Shown: positions 1 through 6,052, counted from the stretch's first letter. The stretch is DNA of 7,819 nucleotides from an uncultured Alphaproteobacteria bacterium (GCA_937900425.1 CALCDT010000340.1:1-7819); one strand, 5' to 3'. Notes: generated by a model not told the origin, from the sequence alone. Translations and numbers: made by a program.

Positions 1-2923
1 GATCGAAGCGGCCGGGCCGCCAGATCTGGATCTCGCGCTCGACCTCGACCATCTCGACGGGCGGCGTCGTCGCTTCGGGCGCGGCCACCGCCTCGGCAGG
101 CGCCGGAGTCTCGCCGGGCTCGTCACCGGCCTCGGCGACGGCGTCGCCGACCACCGCGTCCTCGCCGGCGGCATCCTCGGCCACCGCGTCCTCGGCGCCC
201 GGACCGCTCGCGGCCTCGTCGGCCGTCACCGCGTCCGCAGCCGGCGCTTCCGCCCGGGCCTCTTCGCTGTCGGCGGGCGCGGAGACGGCCTCGTCGGACG
301 CCGCCGCCGTCTCGTCCGCCCCGGCATCGCCGGTGTCGGCAGCCGGCTCGGCAGCCGGAGCGTCCGCGACCATCGTCTCGGCCGTCTCGGCCTTCGCATC
401 GGCCTCGGCCGTCGCCCCCTCGCTCGCCGGGTCGGCGGGCTTGGGCTCCATGGTCTTCACCGTCGTCTTCTCGGCCCGGTAGCCGAGCCCGCGCAGCACC
501 GAGGCGAAGTCCTCGCCGGCGCAGCCGAGCAGCGACGTCATCGCCACCGTCACCGTGAAGCCGCCGCCGCGCGGAACACCGCCCTCGGGCGGGCTCGCGC
601 CGTCGGTCGGCTTCCAGGCGACCAGCGGCCGGATGATGTCGGCGAGCCGTTCCAGAATGTCGAGACGCACCGCCCGGGTGCCGGCGACGCGGAAGCCGAC
701 CAGCCGGTAGAGCACCTTCTCGAAGCTCGGGTCCACCGCGATCGAGGTCCGGCCCGAGGCCGACAGGGACGGCAGTTCGGCGAGGCCCGGCATGTCGAGC
801 CGGCCTTCCCTGATCGCCCACAGCAGGGCGACGAGGCTCGCCGGCGCCGGCTTCAGCAGGGCCGGCACGTAGATGTGATAGGCACCGAAACGGACGCCGT
901 ATTTGCGCATCGCCGCCCGCGCGCCCTGGTCGAGCGCCTTGACGTCCTCCGAGACCGACTGCCGCTCCAGCGTGCCGAGCGCCTCGACCATGCGGAAGGC
1001 GACGCCGCGGGCGATGCCCTCGAGGTCGGAGGCGTCGCGCAGGTCGACCAGCGGCTTCAGCAGCGTGCCGACGTGGTTGGCGAGCCAGGTTTCGAGCCGC
1101 GTCGTCACCGATTGCAGCGCCGGGCCGGTCAGCTGCTCGTCGGCGAGCAGAACGATCTGCGGCTTCAGCGGCGTCTCGCCGGCGACGAGGCGGGCCACCG
1201 GCTGGCCGAGCCAGCGCAGCGTCGCGTCGGAGGCGAGGACGACGTCCTCGTTCGGCGCCCGAGACAGCCGTTCGGCGCGCTTCTCGAATTCGCTCGCCAG
1301 CGCCTTGGCCGCCGCGGCGCGCACCGCCTTGCCGTCGGGCCCCTCCGCCGCGTGGTCAGGCACGAAGCGGAACCCGTGAAGTTCGCCGACGTGCTGGCCC
1401 TCCACGTGAACCGCGCCGCTCTCGTTGACCTCGGCTTCAAGCATGGCGTTTTCTCTCAAGCGTTTCATCAGCACGGAAGTCCGGCGGTCGACGAAGCGCT
1501 GCGTCAGCCTCTCGTGCAGCGCGTCCGACAGCCGGTCCTCGATTTCCCGGGTCCGCCCCTGCCAGTGCAACGGATCGTCGAGCCAGCCCTGGCGGTTCGC
1601 CGCATAGGTCCAGGTCCTCACCTGGGCGATGCGGGCGGAGAGAGTGTCTATATCGCCATCGGTCCGGTCGGCATAGGCCAATTGTCGGGCGAACCAGTCT
1701 TCGGGCACCGTGCCGCGGCGGGCGAGATGGCCATAGATCGCGACGATGAGATCGCCGTGCTGGGCCGGGGAGATCCGCCGGAAATCGGGAAGCTGGCAGA
1801 CCTCCCACAGCAGGGCGACCCGCTCGCGGCCGACGGCGAGTTCCGCGATCTCCGGGTCGCGCAGCGCGAAGTCGAGCACCTCGCGGTCCTCGCCCGGCGG
1901 GGCGCGGGTCAGCCCCTCCATCTTCGGCGTCACGTCGAGGCTCTCCCGGAGCCGGTCGACGGTGGAGACGTCGAGCGCCGAGTTGCGCCACTGGAACATC
2001 CGGACCGGCGCGAAATCGTGGGATTCGAGCGCGCGGATCAGCTCGTCGTCGAAGGGCGGCACCTGGCCGCTCTCGCCGAAGCTGCCGTCGGCGAGATGGC
2101 GGCCGGCGCGCCCGGCGATCTGGCCGAGCTCGGCCGGGGTCAGGTTGCGATACTGGAAGCCGTCGAACTTGCGGTTCTGGGCGAAGGCAACGTGCTCGAC
2201 GTCGAGGTTGAGACCCATGCCGATGGCGTCGGTGGCGACGAGGAACTCGACGTCGCCGGACTGGAACAGCTCGACCTGGGCGTTGCGGGTGCGCGGGCTG
2301 AGCGAGCCGAGCACCACCGCCGCGCCACCGCGCTGGCGCCGGATCAGCTCGGCGATGGCGTAGACCTCGTCGGCGGAGAAGGCGACGATCGCCGAGCGCC
2401 GCGGCAGCCGGGTGATCTTCTTCGGCCCGGCGTAGGTCAGCTTCGACATCCGCGGCCGGGCGATCACCGAAACGCCGGGCAAGAGCTTTTCGATCAGCGG
2501 CCGCGCCGTCGCCGAGCCGAGCAGCAGCGTCTCGCCGCGCCCGCGCATGTGCAGGATGCGGTCGGTGAAGACGTGGCCGCGGTCGAAGTCGCCGGCGAGC
2601 TGGACCTCGTCGATGGCGACGAAGGAGAGGTCGAGGTCGCGCGGCATCGCCTCGACGGTGGAGATCCAGTAGCGCGCGCCGGCCGGCACGATCTTCTCCT
2701 CGCCGGTGACGAGGGCGACCTTGCCGACGCCCGCCCTCGCGGCGACCCGGCCGTAGACCTCGCGGGCGAGCAGGCGCAGCGGCAGGCCGATGGCGCCGCT
2801 GTCGTGGCCGAGCAGCCGCTCGATGGCGAGATGGGTCTTGCCGGTGTTGGTCGGGCCGAGGACGGCGGTGACGTTGCGGGCGCGGGCCGTGGGCGGCGCG
2901 GGCATTTTCGGGGCGAAGGTCAT
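1..2923 (-). CDS. SUV3-like DEVQ-box helicase, 3' end cut by window
   Basis: Superfamily 2 ATP-dependent helicase of the alphaproteobacterial 'helicase-related protein' type, closest in motifs to mitochondrial SUV3 RNA helicase. 974 residues are visible and there is no stop before the left edge. Seen: Walker A GPTNTGKTH (residues 23-31), motif II IDEVQL (104-109, DEVQ instead of DEAD), motif III GSAT (136-139), motif V TDAIGMGLNL (231-240) and motif VI QIAGRAGR (268-275). A long helical middle region follows, then from about residue 823 to 950 an Ala/Glu/Asp-rich low-complexity linker, then IWRPGR at 967-972. An RNA-unwinding or RNA-turnover role is inferred from the SUV3 resemblance. I chose the ATG at 2923 because it lies about 20 residues before Walker A; ATG 2905 (Met7) and an in-frame ATG at 2971 are alternatives. 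None has a strong Shine-Dalgarno. From memory, an S4-domain protein, a ferredoxin and CarD often follow this gene in rhizobia; they would lie outside the window. Confidence 0.93.
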   Translation of the reverse strand, partial: MTFAPKMPAPPTARARNVTAVLGPTNTGKTHLAIERLLGHDSGAIGLPLRLLAREVYGRVAARAGVGKVALVTGEEKIVPAGARYWISTVEAMPRDLDLSFVAIDEVQLAGDFDRGHVFTDRILHMRGRGETLLLGSATARPLIEKLLPGVSVIARPRMSKLTYAGPKKITRLPRRSAIVAFSADEVYAIAELIRRQRGGAAVVLGSLSPRTRNAQVELFQSGDVEFLVATDAIGMGLNLDVEHVAFAQNRKFDGFQYRNLTPAELGQIAGRAGRHLADGSFGESGQVPPFDDELIRALESHDFAPVRMFQWRNSALDVSTVDRLRESLDVTPKMEGLTRAPPGEDREVLDFALRDPEIAELAVGRERVALLWEVCQLPDFRRISPAQHGDLIVAIYGHLARRGTVPEDWFARQLAYADRTDGDIDTLSARIAQVRTWTYAANRQGWLDDPLHWQGRTREIEDRLSDALHERLTQRFVDRRTSVLMKRLRENAMLEAEVNESGAVHVEGQHVGELHGFRFVPDHAAEGPDGKAVRAAAAKALASEFEKRAERLSRAPNEDVVLASDATLRWLGQPVARLVAGETPLKPQIVLLADEQLTGPALQSVTTRLETWLANHVGTLLKPLVDLRDASDLEGIARGVAFRMVEALGTLERQSVSEDVKALDQGARAAMRKYGVRFGAYHIYVPALLKPAPASLVALLWAIREGRLDMPGLAELPSLSASGRTSIAVDPSFEKVLYRLVGFRVAGTRAVRLDILERLADIIRPLVAWKPTDGASPPEGGVPRGGGFTVTVAMTSLLGCAGEDFASVLRGLGYRAEKTTVKTMEPKPADPASEGATAEADAKAETAETMVADAPAAEPAADTGDAGADETAAASDEAVSAPADSEEARAEAPAADAVTADEAASGPGAEDAVAEDAAGEDAVVGDAVAEAGDEPGETPAPAEAVAAPEATTPPVEMVEVEREIQIWRPGRFD
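70..456 (-). repeat. Low-complexity acidic linker coding region with 30-base repeat
   Basis: This part of the helicase gene encodes about 130 residues made almost only of Ala, Glu, Asp, Pro, Thr and Gly. A 14-base string beginning ccaccgcgtc occurs at 151-164 and again at 181-194. The 30-base spacing keeps the frame and gives an AEDAV/GEDAV-like peptide repeat. The linker separates the folded helicase from the IWRPGR tail motif and is likely disordered and variable in length between strains. This is a compositional region inside the gene, not a separate element. Confidence 0.7.
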
Positions 2924-3311
2924 CGGCGGAAGCGTCTGTCCTGTGTCACGCGTCGGGCTCTCGCCACGCATCCGGCCCTCGTCGGCCGTCCGGGCGGGGC
3001 CGGCGGCGGCGCCCTGGCCGCGACGGCCGTCGCGACTTCGTCTCGCGGGGCGACGGCGACATCGACGACGCCGGCCGGCGGCGCCGGGGGCGGCCTTCGC
3101 GGATGGTTCCCTCCTAGCATGCCGCCGCCGGCGGCGCTCGGCTTTTTCACCACCCGCCCGCATCCTCCCGATTCCCGCCGCCACCGCCTCGAGCGCGGAA
3201 CGGAGACCGCCGGCCGCGGCCTCGCCGTCCACTCCTGTTCACCCGTCCCGGGCGAGCCGAACGAACGAAATCGGAACGAAGCCGGATCGAATCGCTGACC
3301 GTAAAGAATTC

Positions 3312-3350
3312 TTGCTTTGTTCGCTCAATCGATAGGGTCAGGCAAAGCAA
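3312..3350. repeat. Inverted repeat TTGCTTTG / CAAAGCAA
   Basis: The perfect 8-base arms lie at 3312-3319 and 3343-3350, with a 23-base spacer that holds the palindrome ATCGAT. The left arm overlaps a perfect 10-base palindrome AAGAATTCTT (3304-3313). It lies at the left edge of the low-GC patch. It may be an operator or an RNA stem; chance is possible. Confidence 0.4.
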
Positions 3351-3380
3351 TCGCCACAGGATGTAGAGTCGATCAGTCGG

Positions 3381-3408
3381 CGGTCGGAGTCGCTGGACTC
3401 CGTAACCG
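3381..3408. other. Strong hairpin, 11 base pairs
   Basis: The stem CGGTCGGAGTC (3381-3391), tetraloop GCTG (3392-3395) and return arm 3396-3408 pair through 11 positions, with only a two-base TA bulge at 3403-3404. No T tract follows on either strand, so it is not a simple terminator. It may be part of a structured RNA or a protein-binding site within the GANTC cluster. The pairing is seen; function is unknown. Confidence 0.5.
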
Positions 3409-3424
3409 AGTCGAAGCGCAGTCG

Positions 3425-3464
3425 CAAGACTCGCAAGGATGAATCGTTGCGATTTCATGTCTTG
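3425..3464. other. Second extended hairpin, 14 base pairs
   Basis: The arms CAAGAC (3425-3430) and GTCTTG (3459-3464) pair perfectly. An inner stem ATGAATCG (3439-3446) pairs with CGATT (3450-3454) and CAT (3456-3458) around a TTG loop, with one bulged T at 3455. The 5' side carries an eight-base bulge (3431-3438). The flanks GTCG (3421-3424) and CGAC (3471-3474) could extend it. It follows the 3381-3408 hairpin by 16 bases, so the two could belong to one transcript. Confidence 0.45.
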
Positions 3465-3721
3465 GGACGGCGACGGAACGACTCGCGCCGTTAACTATTT
3501 CGACCTTTCCGAAGAAAAGAAGAACGTTGCAGGCACGAATCATCGAAACGCCGATGTTCCCGTTCCGATCACCGCCAGATCTAGTGGTCCCGGTGGGCGG
3601 ACAACCGAATCGGGCGGCGATCCCGGCCACGCTAGGGCCGAGGAATGGCGACATCGTTAACGTCGCTGTCCCGGATCGGGACGGTCGCCTCCTCCCGGCG
3701 TGAAGGACCCGCCGGGCGGGG

Positions 3722-3754
3722 AAACGAAAAAAGCCCGGCACGGGGCCGGGCTTT
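3722..3754 (-). terminator. Rho-independent terminator of the DUF3108 gene
   Basis: The arms AAAGCCCGGC (3730-3739) and GCCGGGCTTT (3745-3754) pair perfectly around a five-base loop. Read on the minus strand, the stem is followed by TTTTTTCGTTTC. It lies about 30 bases past the DUF3108 stop codon, so it ends that transcript. The plus-strand reading has only three Ts and would be weaker. Confidence 0.9.
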
Positions 3755-3784
3755 GCAGGATCGGGATGGACGGGCGGGGGCCGC

Positions 3785-4642
3785 CTACTGTTCGGCGACC
3801 TGGGCGGTGCCTTCGAGCTTGGCGGCCTGCACGACGAGGGTGCCGCGCATGGTCCGGACCGAGATCTTGTAGGGCACCATCAGCAGCGCGTCGGCGGCCG
3901 GTACCAGCCAGACCTCGAGATCCTTGTTGTCGCGCATGAAGGTCGTGGATTCCTTGTTGGCCCGGTGGCCGGAGACCGGGACCCAGCGTGCCGAACAGAC
4001 CACCGCCTTGCCGGCGTAGCCATCGGTCTGCACGGTCTCGGTCTTCTTGTAGGCGAGCTTGATGTCGTAGCGCGTCCAGCCGTCGAAGATCGGCAGCACC
4101 CGGTCGCAGGCGGCCTTGCCCGACATGTCGGCCTTGGAGGCGACCGGCATCAGCGCGGCGCTCAGCGGATCGAGCACGTCGCGCTTGCTCGCCGCCGTCA
4201 CCGGAACCCGGTCCTCGGCCTGCGACAGTTCGGGATAGGCCCTGACCTTCTGCACCGTGTTGCCGGCGATCGCCATGTCGACTTCGGTGATCTTGTCGCC
4301 GCGCGAATAGAGGTCGTAGGCCGCGGGCGCCGGCCTTGCCGCGGCGATCCGGCCGCGGGCGTTGGCCTCGCTCTCCTCGGAGGAGATGATGCGGGCGAGG
4401 CCGGAGGTCGAGATCTGGACCTTGGCCGCGTAGGACGCCCCCTTGACCTTGACCCCGAGGGTGCCGCGGGCGATGCGGAAGCCGGCGAAGTTGACGTCGT
4501 AGAGCGCCTTGATGTCGGACGCCGCGGCCGGCGAGGCCGAGGCGAGTGCGGCGGCGAAGCCGATGGCGCCGGTCGAAAGGCGCCGGCGGCCGCGCGTTGC
4601 GGCCCGGCCCGGCGACGTCGTGGCGAGATAGCGAGAGAACAC
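3785..4642 (-). CDS. Exported DUF3108 domain protein
   Basis: 285 residues, recognised as a DUF3108 envelope protein; its biochemical role is unknown to me. It is predicted to be exported. An N-terminal region ending in RGRRR (17-21) is followed by a hydrophobic stretch (about 24-37) and an Ala-X-Ala cleavage site near residue 41, just before SDIKALYDVNFAGF. The twin arginines before LST could suggest Tat export, but Sec is as likely. The mature part is a beta-rich lipoprotein-carrier-like sequence with two cysteines (179 and 216) flanking FDGWTRYDIKLAYKK, which could form a disulfide. I chose the GTG at 4642 because GGAGG (4656-4652) sits nine bases upstream. Longer frames starting at TTG 4708 lack both a Shine-Dalgarno and a credible signal peptide. 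It is divergent from rpmB and has its own promoter and terminator. Confidence 0.9.
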   Translation of the reverse strand: MFSRYLATTSPGRAATRGRRRLSTGAIGFAAALASASPAAASDIKALYDVNFAGFRIARGTLGVKVKGASYAAKVQISTSGLARIISSEESEANARGRIAAARPAPAAYDLYSRGDKITEVDMAIAGNTVQKVRAYPELSQAEDRVPVTAASKRDVLDPLSAALMPVASKADMSGKAACDRVLPIFDGWTRYDIKLAYKKTETVQTDGYAGKAVVCSARWVPVSGHRANKESTTFMRDNKDLEVWLVPAADALLMVPYKISVRTMRGTLVVQAAKLEGTAQVAEQ

Positions 4643-4651
4643 GGCTTTCGG

Positions 4652-4656
4652 CCTCC
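4652..4656 (-). promoter_or_regulatory. Ribosome binding site fixing the DUF3108 start
   Basis: GGAGG on the minus strand, nine bases before GTG 4642. It is the only strong Shine-Dalgarno near this gene's 5' end and argues for the shorter protein with a GTG start. Confidence 0.7.
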
Positions 4657-4679
4657 AGAAGCAGCCCGGCCCCGAACGT

Positions 4680-4708
4680 ATTGTGATAGGGATCGGCGGC
4701 GACGGCAA
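4680..4708 (-). promoter_or_regulatory. Candidate sigma-70 promoter for the DUF3108 gene
   Basis: TTGCCG (4708-4703) and CACAAT (4685-4680) lie 17 bases apart on the minus strand, each matching four of six consensus positions. Transcription would start near 4673, giving a leader of about 30 bases that includes the GGAGG site. Confidence 0.45.
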
Positions 4709-4775
4709 CGCCCCGGAGCGCGATGCCCTCCGGCGGCCGTCCGCACCCCGTCCGAGCGATCATTCGCCCGACATG

Positions 4776-4795
4776 GTAACCGGTTCGTTAACGGC
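4776..4795. promoter_or_regulatory. Tandem palindromes between the divergent promoters
   Basis: AACCGGTT (4778-4785) and GTTAAC (4787-4792) are perfect palindromes one base apart, in the middle of the divergent DUF3108/rpmB intergenic region and between the two predicted promoters. This is an operator-like arrangement, but no known regulator motif is recognised. Confidence 0.3.
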
Positions 4796-4860
4796 TGTCG
4801 CCCTCGCCGGTCGGCGCCGGCCCGGGGGCGACCCGCCGGCCACCCGCCTCACCTTCCCGG

Positions 4861-4889
4861 TTGACGCCGCCCGCCCCGGTCATTATAGG
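4861..4889 (+). promoter_or_regulatory. Sigma-70 promoter of rpmB
   Basis: TTGACG (4861-4866) and TATAGG (4884-4889) are separated by exactly 17 bases. This is the best promoter match in the window. Transcription should start near 4896, giving an rpmB leader of about 129 bases. Confidence 0.75.
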
Positions 4890-4907
4890 AACAGCCACTT
4901 TTTGATC

Positions 4908-4939
4908 GGCTGCCCCGAAAGGGATCGGCCCGCCTTTTT
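4908..4939 (+). promoter_or_regulatory. Terminator-like hairpin in the rpmB leader
   Basis: GGCTG (4908-4912) pairs with CGGCC (4926-4930, one G-U pair), and CCC (4914-4916) pairs with GGG (4921-4923) under a GAAA tetraloop; a small internal loop lies between. Four bases after the stem comes TTTTT (4935-4939). It begins about 12 bases after the predicted start of transcription, so it could be an attenuator or a stop for transcripts reading in from upstream. No ligand class is recognised. Confidence 0.4.
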
Positions 4940-5024
4940 CGTGCCATCGGCGCGGCCGCCTCGAGCGACGCCGTGCCGCGGCGGACGGCGGAGCGGACAG
5001 CCCCAACGACTAGAGGAATGCACG

Positions 5025-5324
5025 ATGTCTCGGCGGTGCGAACTGACGGGCAAAGCCGTCATGACCGGCAACAACGTGAGCCACGCCAACAACAAGTCCC
5101 GGCGCCGGTTCCTGCCCAATCTCTGCGCGGTCACCCTGATCAGCGAGGCCCTCGGCCAGAGCGTGCGCCTGCGCGTCTCGGCCAACGCCCTGCGCTCGGT
5201 CGAGCACCGCGGCGGCCTCGACGCCTTCCTCGTGAAGGCCGCCGACAGCGAACTGTCGCCGCGCGCCCGTCTGCTGAAGCGCCAGATCGCCAAGAAGGCC
5301 GTCGAAGCCGCCGCCGCGGCCTGA
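5025..5324 (+). CDS. rpmB: 50S ribosomal protein L28
   Basis: 99 residues, the alphaproteobacterial length for this family. L28 is a small basic protein of the large ribosomal subunit. The sequence is diagnostic: MSRRCELTGKAVMTGNNVSHANNKSRRRF at the N terminus, then PNLCAVTLISEALGQSVRLRVSANALRSVEHRGGLDAFL. The C terminus is Lys/Arg/Ala-rich. It has only the single Cys at residue 5 of the ELTGK motif (plus Cys34), not the zinc-binding CxxC form. The ATG at 5025 follows AGAGGAA (5012-5018) at a proper distance, and the open frame upstream of it is not conserved sequence. It is transcribed alone: its own promoter and leader lie upstream and a terminator lies directly downstream. Confidence 0.98.
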   Translation: MSRRCELTGKAVMTGNNVSHANNKSRRRFLPNLCAVTLISEALGQSVRLRVSANALRSVEHRGGLDAFLVKAADSELSPRARLLKRQIAKKAVEAAAAA

Positions 5325-5362
5325 CCCTTCCGGCCAGCGCCTCGCGGCTCTTCGCGTCGAAC

Positions 5363-5398
5363 GCCCGACCGGTGACGCCGGCCGGGCTTTTCGTGTTT
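5363..5398 (+). terminator. Rho-independent terminator of rpmB
   Basis: The arms GCCCGACCGG (5363-5372) and CCGGCCGGGC (5378-5387) pair with one A-C mismatch around a five-base loop. TTTTCGTGTTTT follows. It lies 38 bases after the rpmB stop. Confidence 0.88.
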
Positions 5399-5403
5399 TC
5401 GCA

Positions 5404-5430
5404 GCGACGCCGGACCGCGATCCCGGTCGC
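5404..5430 (+). other. Hairpin upstream of the VUT-family gene
   Basis: GCGA (5404-5407) and CCGG (5410-5413) pair with CCGG (5423-5426) and TCGC (5427-5430), leaving a two-base bulge and a nine-base loop. It lies between the rpmB terminator and the transporter start. It does not match the preQ1 riboswitch classes I know. It may be a leader stem or chance in GC-rich DNA. Confidence 0.3.
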
Positions 5431-5472
5431 CGCGAGCGCCCGTCCCTTCGAGCTTTCCGACGAGTGTAGACC

Positions 5473-6030
5473 ATGACCTCCGCCTTCGACCTTCGGACCC
5501 TGCCCTCGATCGCGGCGATGTGCGTCGTCGTCGTCGCCTCCAACATCCTGGTGCAGTATCCCTTCGAGCCGTTCGGCATGGCCGAGATCCTGACCTGGGG
5601 CGCCTTCACCTATCCCTTCGCCTTCCTCGTCACCGACCTCACCAACCGCTGGTTCGGGCCGGCGGCGACGCGGCGGGTGATCTACGTCGGCTTCGCCCTC
5701 GCGGTGGTGTTGTCGGTCTGGCTGTCGGACCCGCGGATCGCCTTCGCCTCCGGCTCGGCCTTCCTCTGCGCCCAGCTCGTCGACGTCACCGTCTTCAACC
5801 GCCTGCGCCAGGGGTCGTGGTGGAAGGCGCCGCTGGTCTCCTCGACCCTCGGCTCGGCTCTCGACACCGCGATCTTCTTCTCCCTCGCCTTCGCCGGCAC
5901 CGGCCTGCCCTGGACCAGCTGGGCCCTCGGCGACTTCGCCGTGAAGATGCTGGTGGCGCTGGCCGCCCTCGTGCCCTACGCCAGCCTGATGAACCTCGTG
6001 AAGCCGTTCCGGGCGCAGGCGGCGGGCTGA
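5473..6030 (+). CDS. VUT/DUF165 family transporter, queuosine precursor transporter-like
   Basis: 185-residue integral membrane protein of the VUT (vitamin uptake transporter, DUF165/YhhQ) family. E. coli YhhQ imports the queuosine precursors preQ0 and preQ1; the same substrate is inferred here, not shown. Six hydrophobic segments are visible, near residues 9-27, 36-55, 66-84, 91-107, 122-145 and 155-176. Family-like motifs include GAFTYPFAFLVTDLTNRWFG (43-62), AQLVDVTVFNRLRQ (99-112) and a late STLGSALDT (124-132). The short loops and the inner-side KxW/R residues fit an inner-membrane topology. The start is ATG 5473, though its ribosome binding site is weak (GACGAG). The next Met is at residue 16 and would remove half of the first helix. 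It converges on the minus-strand gene with 22 bases between stop codons. No promoter is obvious between it and the rpmB terminator. Confidence 0.88.
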   Translation: MTSAFDLRTLPSIAAMCVVVVASNILVQYPFEPFGMAEILTWGAFTYPFAFLVTDLTNRWFGPAATRRVIYVGFALAVVLSVWLSDPRIAFASGSAFLCAQLVDVTVFNRLRQGSWWKAPLVSSTLGSALDTAIFFSLAFAGTGLPWTSWALGDFAVKMLVALAALVPYASLMNLVKPFRAQAAG

Positions 6031-6052
6031 GGACGCGGCGCGCCGGCGAAGC

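Larger units (their letters stand above)
3289..3611. promoter_or_regulatory. GANTC (CcrM methylation motif) cluster
   Basis: Ten GANTC sites start at 3289, 3366, 3387, 3396, 3408, 3428, 3441, 3480, 3537 and 3607. Six lie within the 80 bases 3366-3445. I counted only nine in the remaining 7.5 kb (starting at 106, 2032, 3170, 3948, 6057, 6459, 7154, 7296 and 7599). GANTC is the target of the cell-cycle methylase CcrM in alphaproteobacteria, and its methylation state in promoters and origins can affect transcription or replication. That this cluster is functional is inference. Part of it arises because GAGTC/GACTC pairs form hairpin stems. Confidence 0.55.
2924..3784. other. Long intergenic region without a convincing gene
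   Basis: About 860 bases separate the helicase start from the DUF3108 stop. The part next to the helicase (2924-3290) is extremely GC-rich and low in complexity. An orphan AGGAGGG on the minus strand (3115-3109) has no start codon after it at a usable distance. From about 3296 to 3560 the base composition drops to roughly 47-55 % GC, against about 70 % around it. That patch holds the GANTC cluster and the hairpins listed separately. The right end holds a terminator (3722-3754). Open frames on either strand here are short, lack a ribosome binding site and have atypical codon use, so none is called. The helicase promoter should lie in this stretch, but I could not identify a convincing -35/-10 pair. 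Confidence 0.6.

Noticed and set aside
3109..3115. AGGAGGG on the minus strand
   Set aside because: No ATG, GTG or TTG follows within a workable distance, so it is not a functional ribosome binding site for a visible gene.
2920..3153. 77-codon minus-strand frame whose stop overlaps the helicase ATG (ATGA)
   Set aside because: The overlap looks like translational coupling, but the sequence is Pro/Ala/Arg low complexity, starts at GTG and has no upstream Shine-Dalgarno.
875..3298. 807-codon open frame on the plus strand
   Set aside because: It is an antisense shadow of the helicase gene in high-GC DNA. Its translation is Arg/Ala/Gly/Asp-rich without domains, while the minus strand shows all helicase motifs.
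3147..3458. 103-codon minus-strand open frame across the GANTC patch
   Set aside because: No ribosome binding site before the ATG, many codons rare for this genome (CGA, CTT) in the first half and Arg/Gly-rich low complexity in the second. No recognisable protein.
3289..3611. Chromosomal replication origin
   Set aside because: The GANTC cluster and lower GC are suggestive, but no clear DnaA box (TTATNCACA) is present and no origin-linked gene such as hemE, dnaA or parAB is nearby.
3439..3660. 73-codon plus-strand open frame starting MNRCDF
   Set aside because: AAGG directly abuts the ATG, too close to serve. The start lies inside a hairpin, and no domain or conserved pattern is visible.
4198..4763. 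Other long minus-strand frames overlapping DUF3108
   Set aside because: They are out of frame with the DUF3108 protein and encode Arg/Pro-rich sequence typical of shadows in GC-rich genes.
3490..4792. CtrA binding sites at the GTTAAC motifs
   Set aside because: None of the three sites has the second TTAA half at the required seven-base spacing.
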